Assembly (NCBI GenBank): GCA_964483405.1
Contig: CAZABC010000005.1
Location: forward strand, 62,001 to 126,000
Direction of reading: 5' to 3'
Length of the DNA stretch: 64,000 bases
Source of the DNA: CAZABC01 sp964483405
GTDB lineage: Bacteria > Chloroflexota > Limnocylindria > Limnocylindrales > CSP1-4
Shown: positions 33,411 to 41,330 of the stretch, piece after piece
Position numbering within the stretch: position 1 is the stretch's first letter
Layout: the number at the start of each line of letters is the position of its first letter
Program-made: the position numbers and the translations under genes
Notes under the pieces: generated by a model
Told to the model about the DNA's origin: nothing
What the model saw: only the letters and a program-made list of their open reading frames with translations
Databases searched by the model: none

Positions 33411-34393
33411 TGGCGGTCCGGACCTTCATCGAGGCCATCCGGGAGACGCTGGCCGACGAGATGCGGCGCGACCCGTCGGTCATCGTCCTCGGCGAGGACG
33501 TCGGCAAGAAGGGCGGGGTCTTCCTCGCGACCGACGGCCTGTGGGCCGAGTTCGGCGACGCACGGGTCATCGACACGCCGCTGACCGAGTCGCAGATCGT
33601 CGGGACGGCCATCGGCGCGGCGCTGAACGGGCTGCGTCCGGTCGCCGAGATCCAGTTCGCCGACTTCATCTTCCCGGCGTTCAACCAGATCGTCTCGGAG
33701 GCCGCCCGGATGCGGTACCGGACGAACAACGGCCTCGGCTGCCCGATCACCATCCGGGCGCCGTACGGCGGCGGCGTCCACGGCGCGCTCTACCACTCGC
33801 AATCGGTCGAGGCGTTCTTCACCCACGTGCCCGGGCTCAAGGTCGTCGTCCCCTCGACCCCGGCGGACGCGGCCGGCCTGCTCCGGTCGGCCATCCGCGA
33901 CCCCGACCCGGTCCTCTACTTCGAGCACAAGAAGATGTACCGGAGCGTCCGCGGCGAGGTCCCCGACCGGGCCGAGCCGGTCCCGCTCGGCCGGGCGACG
34001 ATCGCGCTGGCCGGCACGCGGGTGACCGTCGTCGCCTACGGGCTGATGGTCCTCTACGCGCTCGAGGCGGCCGACCGGGTCGCCGAGGAGGGGATCAGCG
34101 TCGAGGTGATCGACCTGCGATCGCTCCGCCCGCTCGACACCGAGACCCTCCTCGGCTCCGTCCGCAAGACCGGGAAGTGCCTGATCGTCCACGAGGACAA
34201 TCGCTTCGGCGGCTACGGCGCCGAGGTCGCGGCGATCGTCGCCGACGAGGCCTTCGACTACCTCGACGGCCCCGTCAGCCGGGTGACCGGTCCCGACGTG
34301 CCGGCGATGCCATACAACCACATCCTCGAGGACGCGTTCCTCGTCGACCCGACCCGCATCGCCGACGGCATCCGCCGGCTGGCGGCGTACTGA
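33410..34393 (+). CDS. 2-oxoacid dehydrogenase E1 beta subunit
   Basis: A 327-residue transketolase-like beta subunit pairing with E1 alpha. It has VLGEDVGKKGGVFLATDGL near residue 27, DTPLTESQIVGTAIGAAL, QFADFIFPAFNQIVSEAA, the HSQSVEAFFTHVPGLKVV loop and VIDLRSLRPLDTETLL. The length is standard. The ATG shares an A with the stop before it (TGATG), so the two subunits are made together. A gap of 111 bases follows before E2. Confidence 0.92.
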   Translation: MAVRTFIEAIRETLADEMRRDPSVIVLGEDVGKKGGVFLATDGLWAEFGDARVIDTPLTESQIVGTAIGAALNGLRPVAEIQFADFIFPAFNQIVSEAARMRYRTNNGLGCPITIRAPYGGGVHGALYHSQSVEAFFTHVPGLKVVVPSTPADAAGLLRSAIRDPDPVLYFEHKKMYRSVRGEVPDRAEPVPLGRATIALAGTRVTVVAYGLMVLYALEAADRVAEEGISVEVIDLRSLRPLDTETLLGSVRKTGKCLIVHEDNRFGGYGAEVAAIVADEAFDYLDGPVSRVTGPDVPAMPYNHILEDAFLVDPTRIADGIRRLAAY

Positions 34394-34504
34394 GGGCACC
34401 GCGCGGCGTCGCTCCTCGCACCGCCTTGCCGGATGCGCGACACTAGCGCCCTCGAGACGGCCAGTGACGCCGCCGCCCCCCGCGGCGCCATCCGGAGGAC
34501 GACA

Positions 34505-35935
34505 GTGGCGAAGGTGACGATGCCCCAGCTCGGCGAGAGCGTCGCCGAGGGGACGATCGGCAAGTGGCTCAAGGCGCCGGGCGACCATGTGGCCAAGTAC
34601 GAGCCGCTCCTCGAGGTCATCACCGACAAGGTGAACGCCGAGGTGCCGTCGCCGTTCGAGGGTACGCTCGTGGAGATCCTTGTGCCCGAGGGGGCGACCG
34701 TCCCCAACGACGCCGAGATCGCCGTCATCGCGACCGCCGACGACGGCAACGTCGCCGTACCGCCGGCAACACCCGCCGCGGCCGCGCCGCCCGCCGTCGC
34801 GCCTGCCGCCACTCCCGCGGTCGCGCCCGCCGCCACCCCCGCCGTCGCGCCTGCCGCCCCCGTCGCGTCCGTCGGGTCGCCGGCCGCGGGGGTCGGCGCG
34901 CCGGCCCCGCAGGCTGCGGCCGTGCCGGTGATGGCGTCGATGGTCGCCGGCGCGTCGTCGCTCCCGGCGGTCGGCGACCCCGGCGCGCGGATGACCCCGG
35001 CCGTCCGGCGGCTGCTGCGCGAGCACGGCCTCTCGCCGGCCCAGGTCGTGGGCACCGGCGGCGGCGGGCGGCTCACCCGCGACGACGTCCTCGACGCGGT
35101 CGAGGCCATCCGGACGGGTCGTCCGGTCGGCCGCCAGACCGCCCCGGCCGCCGGCGCCGCGGTCCCGGTCGCTCCCGCCGTGACCGCCGCCGCCGCCACG
35201 GCCTCGGCGATCGCCTTCCCCGACGGCGCCGACGAGGTCCTGGTGCCGATGACCCAGATGCGCCGGGGCATCGCCGCCCAGATGACCCGGGCCCTCCAGG
35301 TTCCGCACGCCTATATCCAGATGGAGGTGGACGTGACGAGCCTCGTCCGCTTCCGCGACCGGCACAAGCGCGAGTTCGGGGCCCGCGAGGGGACCTCGCT
35401 GAGCTTCGTGCCGTTCGTCGTGAAGGCCTCGGCCGAGGCGCTCCGGCGCAACCCGACGTTCAACGCCCACTGGACGGAGCAGGGCCTCCTCGCCAAGCGC
35501 CGGGTCAACATCGGCATCGCGGTCGCCGTCTCCGACGGCCTGATCGTGCCGGTCATCCGCGACGTCGATCGGCTGTCGATCGCCGGGATCAACCAGGCCA
35601 TCGCCGAGGTCTCGGACCGGGCGCGCGCGAACAAGCTCCGGGTCGACGACTTCGGCGGCGGCACCTTCACCGTCGACAACACCGGCTGGCTGGGTACGAA
35701 CCTGGTCATGCCGATCATCAACGTGCCCGAGGTCGGCATCGTGACGATGGACCGCATCACCAAGCGACCGGTCGTCGTCGAGACCGCCGATGGCGACGTC
35801 ATCGCCATCCGGTCGGTGATGAACATGGTCCTCGGCATCGACCACCGCGCCAACGACGGGGCCGGCGGAGCCGCGCTGCTCCGCGACATCAAGGCCTGGC
35901 TCGAGGGCGTCGGTCCCGACACCGCGATCTACTAG
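34505..35935 (+). CDS. 2-oxoacid dehydrogenase E2, lipoyl acyltransferase
   Basis: A 476-residue core enzyme that takes the acyl group onto CoA. Residues 1-78 are a single lipoyl domain with the modified lysine in VITDKVNAEV. An Ala/Pro linker with repeated PAATPAVA follows. A peripheral-subunit-binding domain MTPAVRRLLREHGLSPAQVVGTG comes next, then the catalytic domain with DHRANDG near the C-terminus (HxxxD). The GTG at 34505 follows GGAGG by six bases, and the conserved start VAKVTMPQLGES supports it. lipA, which makes the lipoyl group, is the next gene. Confidence 0.94.
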   Translation: MAKVTMPQLGESVAEGTIGKWLKAPGDHVAKYEPLLEVITDKVNAEVPSPFEGTLVEILVPEGATVPNDAEIAVIATADDGNVAVPPATPAAAAPPAVAPAATPAVAPAATPAVAPAAPVASVGSPAAGVGAPAPQAAAVPVMASMVAGASSLPAVGDPGARMTPAVRRLLREHGLSPAQVVGTGGGGRLTRDDVLDAVEAIRTGRPVGRQTAPAAGAAVPVAPAVTAAAATASAIAFPDGADEVLVPMTQMRRGIAAQMTRALQVPHAYIQMEVDVTSLVRFRDRHKREFGAREGTSLSFVPFVVKASAEALRRNPTFNAHWTEQGLLAKRRVNIGIAVAVSDGLIVPVIRDVDRLSIAGINQAIAEVSDRARANKLRVDDFGGGTFTVDNTGWLGTNLVMPIINVPEVGIVTMDRITKRPVVVETADGDVIAIRSVMNMVLGIDHRANDGAGGAALLRDIKAWLEGVGPDTAIY

Positions 35936-35966
35936 GTCGGCGCCTGCCGCAGCGGCCGGTCCCGCG

Positions 35967-35978
35967 TACACTCGGCCC
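35967..35978 (+). promoter_or_regulatory. Leaderless-type -10 element of lipA
   Basis: TACACT (35967-35972) lies six bases before the lipA ATG with no Shine-Dalgarno sequence between. lipA can thus be made from its own leaderless mRNA although it follows the E2 gene. Confidence 0.5.
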
Positions 35979-37025
35979 ATGGCTCGCGAGCTCCCGATCT
36001 ACGCGCCACCCGGCGGCCACGACCACCGACCCCACGAGCCGATCTCGATCGCGATGGGCGGGGGCGTCATCGAGCCGGCGGCGGCCGACGGCGCGCACCC
36101 GGCGCGGCGCCACCCGGACTGGATCCGGGCGAAGCTGCCCTCGGGCGACAACTACCACGACCTCAAGGGCCTGCTCCGCGGCCTGACCCTCAACACCGTC
36201 TGCGAGGAGGCCCGCTGCCCGAACGTCGGCGAGTGCTGGGATCAACGCACCGCGACGGTGATGATCCTCGGCGACACCTGCACCCGGGCCTGCGGGTTCT
36301 GCGCGATCAAGACCGGCCGGCCGACCTGGTTCGACGACGACGAGCCGCGGAGGGTCGCGGAGGCGGTCGCTGCGCTCGGGCTCGAGCACGTCGTCGTCAC
36401 GTCGGTCGCCCGAGACGACCTGCCCGACGGCGGTGCCTCGGTCTTCGCCGAGACGATCCGTCAGCTCCGGGCCCGCTGCCCGGGGATGGGCATCGAGGTC
36501 CTCATCCCGGACTTCGATGGGAAGGCCGCGCCGCTGCGGGCGGTCATGGCCGCCGGTCCGGACATCCTGAACCACAACCTCGAGACGGTGCGGCGGCTCC
36601 AGGGGCCGGTCCGGAAGCGGGCCCGCTGGGAGCGGACGCTCGAGGTCCTCGAGCGCGCCAAGGCCTACGCCACGGCGGACGGCCACGCTGTCCACACGAA
36701 GAGCTCGCTCATGGTCGGCCTCGGCGAGACCCGGGCCGAGCTGACCGAGGCCTTCACGGCTCTCCGCGCGGTCGACTGCGACATCCTCACGATCGGCCAG
36801 TATCTCCGGCCCACGATGGCCCATCTGCCGCTCGAGCGCTACTACCACCCCGACGAGTTCGCCGAGATGAAGGTCGAGGCGCTCGCGCTCGGGTTCCGCC
36901 ACGTCGAGTCGGGCCCGCTCGTCCGCTCGAGCTACCACGCCCGCGACCAGGCGCCTGGCGCCGAGGTCCGTGCGCTCCGCCGACGGGCGACGCTCGATGC
37001 CGACGGCCGGGTCGTCCCCGCCTAG
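35979..37025 (+). CDS. lipA: Lipoyl synthase
   Basis: A 348-residue radical SAM enzyme inserting two sulfurs into octanoyl groups on E2 and GcvH proteins. The auxiliary cluster cysteines are CEEARCPNVGEC, the radical SAM motif is CTRACGFC, and RSSY near the C-terminus is the conserved end signature. The N-terminus is about 40 residues longer than usual. No lipB is next to it. Its stop overlaps by three bases the stop of the convergent ABC ATPase gene. Confidence 0.96.
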   Translation: MARELPIYAPPGGHDHRPHEPISIAMGGGVIEPAAADGAHPARRHPDWIRAKLPSGDNYHDLKGLLRGLTLNTVCEEARCPNVGECWDQRTATVMILGDTCTRACGFCAIKTGRPTWFDDDEPRRVAEAVAALGLEHVVVTSVARDDLPDGGASVFAETIRQLRARCPGMGIEVLIPDFDGKAAPLRAVMAAGPDILNHNLETVRRLQGPVRKRARWERTLEVLERAKAYATADGHAVHTKSSLMVGLGETRAELTEAFTALRAVDCDILTIGQYLRPTMAHLPLERYYHPDEFAEMKVEALALGFRHVESGPLVRSSYHARDQAPGAEVRALRRRATLDADGRVVPA

Positions 37026-37843
37026 AGGATCTTCGAGAGGAACGCCTTCGTCCGCTCGTGCGTCGGGTTCGTAAAGAAGTGCTCGGGCGTCCCTTCCTCG
37101 ATGATCAGCCCGTCATCCATCATCACGACCCGGTCGGCGACCTCGCGCGCGAAGCCCATCTCGTGGGTCACGACGATCATCGTCATCCCCTCACGGGCGA
37201 GCTCCTTCATGACCTCGAGGACCTCGCCGATCATCTCCGGGTCGAGGGCGCTCGTCGGCTCGTCGAACAGCATCAGGGCGGGCTTCATCGCGAGCGCCCG
37301 GGCGATCGCGACCCGCTGCTGCTGGCCGCCCGAGAGCTGCGCCGGGTAGGCGTCCGCCTTCGCCGCCAGACCGACCCGCGTCAGGAGCGCGGTGCCCATC
37401 GCCTTCGCCTCCGCCTCCGGGATCCGGCGGACCCGGATCGGCGCCTCGGTGATGTTCGCCAGCGCGGTCATGTGGGGGAACAGGTTGAAGCGCTGGAAGA
37501 CCATCCCGATCTCCATGCGCTGCCTGGCGATGTTCGACTCGCGGTCCTCGACGAGCTTGCCGCCCCTGTCACGGTAGCCGATGAGGTGGCCGTTGACCAT
37601 GATCCGGCCGCCCTGGATCTTCTCGAGGTGGTTGACGCAGCGGATGAACGTCGTCTTGCCCGAGCCGGAGGCTCCGATGATGACGACGACCTCGCGCCGC
37701 TGGACGGTCAGCGAGACGCCCTTGAGGACGTGGAGCTTGCCGAACCACTTCTGGACGTCGGTCGCCTCGACGATCGGCCCGACCGCTGGCGCCTCGGCGA
37801 TGCCGCCGATCGCGCCGAGGATGTCGCCCTGGACGCGGCTCAT
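37022..37843 (-). CDS. Polar amino-acid ABC transporter ATPase (GlnQ-like)
   Basis: A 273-residue cassette: Walker A GASGSGKTTFIRC, Q-loop VFQRFNLFPHMTAL, signature LSGGQQQRVAIARAL, Walker B LMLFDEPTSALDP and H-loop VVTHEMGFAREVADRV. This is the polar amino-acid (PAAT) class importing glutamine, glutamate, arginine or similar. Its start overlaps the permease stop by four bases. It is the last gene of the binding protein-permease-ATPase set. Confidence 0.93.
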   Translation of the reverse strand: MSRVQGDILGAIGGIAEAPAVGPIVEATDVQKWFGKLHVLKGVSLTVQRREVVVIIGASGSGKTTFIRCVNHLEKIQGGRIMVNGHLIGYRDRGGKLVEDRESNIARQRMEIGMVFQRFNLFPHMTALANITEAPIRVRRIPEAEAKAMGTALLTRVGLAAKADAYPAQLSGGQQQRVAIARALAMKPALMLFDEPTSALDPEMIGEVLEVMKELAREGMTMIVVTHEMGFAREVADRVVMMDDGLIIEEGTPEHFFTNPTHERTKAFLSKIL

Positions 37844-38667
37844 CGGAAGCCCCCTCCACCCGGCAGGCTCCGCCCGAGACCGAGCAGCCGCTGCCAGAAG
37901 CTCTCGCGGGCCTCGGTCGCGGAGCCGACCCCCAGGCGCCGCTCGATCCGACCCTGGATGAGGCTCCAGATCGTCGTCAGGGCGAGGTAGTAGAGGGCCA
38001 CGCCGAAGAACGCCTCGAACGACTTGAAGGTCGCCGAGTTCGCCGCCTGGGCGACCCGGAAGATCTCCATGACCGAGATGACGCTCAGCAGCGACGTCGT
38101 CTTCAGCATGTTGTTGAACTCGTTGCCGAGCGGCGGGACGATCACCCGGAGGGCCTGCGGCAGGACGATCCGGGTCATCGTCAGCCGATACGTCATGCCG
38201 AGCGACTTGGCCGCCTCGGCCTGGCCCGGGTCGACCGACATGATCCCGGCCCGGACGATCTCGCTCATGTAGGCGCCTTCGTTGACCGACAGGGCGACGA
38301 TGCCGGCGAGGACCGCGCCGCGGAGGCTGACGAAGCCGGCCTCGATGTCGGCCGGGAACAGGTCGAGGCCGCCGAGCAGGTACGGCGTCCCGAAGTAGAC
38401 GAGGAACAGCTGGACGAGCAGCGGCGTGCCGCGGAAGAACCAGACGTAGAGGCCGCTGATCGCCCGCAGGATCCCGATCCGGCTCATCCCGGCCAACGCC
38501 GAGAGCGTGCCGAGGATGACCCCGACCGTCTGGGCGATGACCGAGGCGTAGATCGTGATCGCCAGCCCGCCGATGAGCGCCGGCGACGGATGGAAGACGA
38601 AGTCGAGGAAGAACTCCCAGTCGAACTGGAGACCGCCCTGGACCTGGAGCAGGACGTCAGGCTGCAC
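37840..38667 (-). CDS. Polar amino-acid ABC transporter permease
   Basis: A 275-residue His/Glu/Gln/Arg/opine-type permease with five or more helices. Marks are GLAITIYASVIAQTVGVILG, YVWFFRGTPLLVQLFLVYFG, NEGAYMSEIVRAGIMSVDPGQ and the ATPase-contact loop EAAKSLGMTYRLTMTRIVLPQALR. The GTG start follows GGAGGG. Only one permease gene is present, so it should act as a homodimer. Confidence 0.92.
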   Translation of the reverse strand: MQPDVLLQVQGGLQFDWEFFLDFVFHPSPALIGGLAITIYASVIAQTVGVILGTLSALAGMSRIGILRAISGLYVWFFRGTPLLVQLFLVYFGTPYLLGGLDLFPADIEAGFVSLRGAVLAGIVALSVNEGAYMSEIVRAGIMSVDPGQAEAAKSLGMTYRLTMTRIVLPQALRVIVPPLGNEFNNMLKTTSLLSVISVMEIFRVAQAANSATFKSFEAFFGVALYYLALTTIWSLIQGRIERRLGVGSATEARESFWQRLLGLGRSLPGGGGFR

Positions 38668-38684
38668 GGGGCCCTCCGGCGAAC

Positions 38685-38720
38685 GAGGGGAGCCGGCCGC
38701 ATCCGACCGGCTCGTCCCTC
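38685..38720 (-). terminator. Hairpin between binding-protein and permease genes
   Basis: GAGCCGG (38690-38696) pairs with CCGGCTC (38707-38713), and after a two-base bulge GAGGG (38685-38689) pairs with CCCTC (38716-38720). It lies in the 62-base gap between the amino-acid binding protein and its permease, the same arrangement as in the sugar transporter at 3.3 kb. Confidence 0.5.
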
Positions 38721-38729
38721 AGCCCTGGG

Positions 38730-39584
38730 TCACTTCACCCAGTCGACCGCGTCGGTCATCTTCCACTTGTCGACGATCTGCTCGAGCGTCCCGTCGGCGT
38801 ACATCGCGTCGATCGCCGCCTGGACGGCCGCCTTCAGCTCGCCGTCCTCCTTGCGGACCGCGATGCCGATCGGGATCGGGTCGATGTTGGCCGCGATCTC
38901 GAACTTGCCTTCGTTCTCGGGGACGTTGAGGTAGTACGCCAGGACGACCGAGTCGGTCGTGTACGCGTCGACACGTCCGAGCGCGAGCTGCTGGAAGGCG
39001 TCGGTGTCCTTGTCGAAGGTCTGGATGTCGATCGTCGGCTTGCCGGCGGCGGTCAGCGTCTCGTTGACCGCGTCGAGCGATTCCTTGTTCGTCGTCCCGA
39101 GCTGGACGGCGACGGCCAGCCCGGACAGGTCCTCGAGCGACGCGATGCCCTCGGGGTTGCCGACCGGGACCATGATCCCCTGGCCGACCTTGAGGTAGTC
39201 GACGAAGTCGACCTCCTGCTTGCGCTCGTCGGTCGAGTTCATGCCGCTGATGATCAGGTCGCACTTCTTCGCCTTGAGCGCCGGGATGATCCCGTCGAAG
39301 CCGGTGTTGTCGATCTGGCTCGTGACCCCGAACCGCTTCGCGATGTCGGCCGCGATGTCGATGTCCGAGCCCTGGGCCGTCGTGCCATCCTCGGCGTAGA
39401 ACTCCTCGGGCGGGTATGACACGTCGACGCACCAGACGAGCTTGCCGGCCTCGGCGATCGCCGCCGGCGGGGTGATGCTCGCGGCATCGCCCGACGGCGC
39501 GGGCGAGCTGCCGCTCGAGCACGCGCCGACGATGAACAGGGCCGCGCCGGCGAGCCCGGCGAGGCGTCTCATGGTCGTCGTCAT
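38730..39584 (-). CDS. Amino-acid ABC transporter binding lipoprotein
   Basis: A 284-residue family 3 solute-binding lipoprotein. The signal ends in lipobox IVGAC followed by SSGSSPAPSG, almost the same tether as in the sugar-binding lipoprotein at 2.2 kb. The mature domain has YPPEEFYAEDGTTAQGSDIDIAADIAKRFG (conserved as YPPFEF...GFDIDI), DLIISGMNSTDERKQEVDFVDYL and LGRVDAYTTDS. AGGAGGAG precedes the ATG. It diverges from the adenosine-deaminase-like gene. The ligand is a polar or charged amino acid, not more exactly known. Confidence 0.92.
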   Translation of the reverse strand: MTTTMRRLAGLAGAALFIVGACSSGSSPAPSGDAASITPPAAIAEAGKLVWCVDVSYPPEEFYAEDGTTAQGSDIDIAADIAKRFGVTSQIDNTGFDGIIPALKAKKCDLIISGMNSTDERKQEVDFVDYLKVGQGIMVPVGNPEGIASLEDLSGLAVAVQLGTTNKESLDAVNETLTAAGKPTIDIQTFDKDTDAFQQLALGRVDAYTTDSVVLAYYLNVPENEGKFEIAANIDPIPIGIAVRKEDGELKAAVQAAIDAMYADGTLEQIVDKWKMTDAVDWVK

Positions 39585-39703
39585 CGACGAGACTCCTCCT
39601 GCTCGGCGACCGGACGGTCGCCACGGGACGCCTTCTTCTCAGGACCGGATGGTCGGGAGCGAGGGCGCCCGTCGGCCAGTGCCGTTCGTCATCGGCCATC
39701 GGG

Positions 39704-39715
39704 TATGCTCGCTGC
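39704..39715 (+). promoter_or_regulatory. Leaderless-type -10 element
   Basis: TATGCT (39704-39709) lies six bases before the ATG at 39716 and no ribosome site is visible. Confidence 0.5.
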
Positions 39716-40768
39716 ATGGGTCAGCTGTCGCGGAAGGTCCCCCTCGCCGAGCTCCACTGCCACCTCGGCGGGGCGGTCACCCCGGCGATCATGTGGAGCG
39801 TCGCCCACGCCCAGGGGATCAAGCTCCCGACCCGGGACTACTGGGAGTTCCGGGACATGATCACCGTCTCGCCCCGGCGGGCGCGGAGCTTCGACGGCTA
39901 CCTCCAGCTGTTCCACTGGACCGAGCTCATCCAGTCGAGCCCGATCGCCGTCGAGCGCTCGGTCTACGAGGTCATCGGCGGGGCCTACCGTAAGAACAAC
40001 GTCACGACGATGGAGCTCCGCTTCAACCCGATGAAGCGGAATCGCGGCGGCGAGCAGGACCTCGACCACATCGTCGCGGCCGCCGTCCGGGGGATGGACC
40101 GGGCGACCCTCGAGTACCCGGTCAAGCCGGGGCTCATCTTCTGCCTCGACCGGGCCTTCCCCTACGAGCTCAACGAGATCCTCGTCGAGAAGGCGATCGC
40201 CTGGCGTGACCGCGGCGTCGTCGGCGTCGACATCGCCGGGCCGGAGTCGGCCACGTTCCGCGTCGCCGACTACCGGCGCCTCTTCCGACGGGCCCGCCAG
40301 TTCGGGCTCGGCATCACCGTCCACACCGGCGAAGCCGGCCCGGTCGAGGAGGTCGCCCGCGTCGTGGAGCTCCTCGAGCCCGACCGGATCGGGCACGGCG
40401 TCAAGGCGGCCTACGACCCCCGGGCGATGGACATGATCCGCGAGCGCGGCATCGTCCTCGAGATCTGCCCCACGTCGAACCTCAACACCCGGGTCGTCTC
40501 GGGCTGGGACGAGTTCCGCTGGATCTTCGACACGTTCCGTCGCAACGGGGTCCGGTTCACGATCAGCACCGACGGCCCCGAGATGCTCAAGACGTACATC
40601 CGCGACGAGCTCGCCCAGCTCGGCCGGCTCGGGATCCTCTCGGTCGAGGAGCAGGAGCAGACCGCGGCGACGGCGATGGCGGCGAGCTTCGTCCCGAACG
40701 TGTCGGACGTCCCCCGGCCGCGCCTCGAGCCCGCGCCGCGCGAGGAGGTCGAGCGCGAGGAGGCCTAG
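39716..40768 (+). CDS. Adenosine-deaminase-family hydrolase
   Basis: A 350-residue metal-dependent deaminase. The zinc ligands HxH (ELHCHLGGAV) lie near residue 15, HTGEAG near residue 200 and GHGVKA near residue 225, with LEICPTSNLNT after. The usual TDD of the active site reads STDGPEM, so the metal aspartate is kept but the next aspartate is glycine. The substrate may thus differ from adenosine: adenine, a modified adenine or an aminodeoxyfutalosine-like compound are possible. The C-terminal 30 residues are Pro/Glu-rich. It is made from a leaderless-type promoter. Confidence 0.85.
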   Translation: MGQLSRKVPLAELHCHLGGAVTPAIMWSVAHAQGIKLPTRDYWEFRDMITVSPRRARSFDGYLQLFHWTELIQSSPIAVERSVYEVIGGAYRKNNVTTMELRFNPMKRNRGGEQDLDHIVAAAVRGMDRATLEYPVKPGLIFCLDRAFPYELNEILVEKAIAWRDRGVVGVDIAGPESATFRVADYRRLFRRARQFGLGITVHTGEAGPVEEVARVVELLEPDRIGHGVKAAYDPRAMDMIRERGIVLEICPTSNLNTRVVSGWDEFRWIFDTFRRNGVRFTISTDGPEMLKTYIRDELAQLGRLGILSVEEQEQTAATAMAASFVPNVSDVPRPRLEPAPREEVEREEA

Positions 40769-40780
40769 GCCTCGGCCCGG

Positions 40781-41296
40781 TCAGCCCCCGGTCCCGGCCG
40801 CGGCGGTCAGCGCCGCCCGCATCGCCGCCTTGAGCTGGGCGCCCCACGGGCCCTGGCCCGCCGCGACGTACGGCGACACGTCGATCGCCTCGAACGTCGC
40901 GGGGTCGGTGACCCAGGACGCGGCGCAGGCGTCGACCGCCCGGCGTTGCTTCTCGTAGGCGGACCGGTTGCGGAAGATGTAGAGCCGGACCCGGGTCGGC
41001 GTCGGCTGGTCGAGCCCCGCGGCGTCGAAGCCGATCGCGGCGCCGATCATGTCGGGGTCGTCGCAGCCGGCATCGCCCGAGACGACGCTGGTCACGATGA
41101 TCCCCCGCGCGGCGAGTTCGTCGGCGATGCCGACGATGTCCATCGGGGTCGGCTTCGGGGGCCCGACCGTCGTCGTCGCCCCGCACCCCGACAGGATCGT
41201 GGCGGCCAGGACCGTCGCGGCGAGAGCGGTCGCGACCAGCGGTGCGGGCCACCGGCGGAGGTCGCGGCGCGATGGGGCGGGGGAGGGTCCGGGCAC
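40781..41296 (-). CDS. Putative lipoprotein, unknown function
   Basis: A 171-residue protein with a signal peptide, lipobox LSGC, a Thr/Pro tether and a small globular part with three cysteines (GDAGCDDPDM, DACAASW). On the minus strand TAGGCT (41308-41303) lies six bases before the GTG start, giving a leaderless-type promoter. It diverges from the large FG-GAP protein gene over 34 bases. No family is recognised. Confidence 0.7.
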   Translation of the reverse strand: MPGPSPAPSRRDLRRWPAPLVATALAATVLAATILSGCGATTTVGPPKPTPMDIVGIADELAARGIIVTSVVSGDAGCDDPDMIGAAIGFDAAGLDQPTPTRVRLYIFRNRSAYEKQRRAVDACAASWVTDPATFEAIDVSPYVAAGQGPWGAQLKAAMRAALTAAAGTGG

Positions 41297-41330
41297 GACC
41301 GGAGCCTAGCACCGCTACGATGCGCGCACC

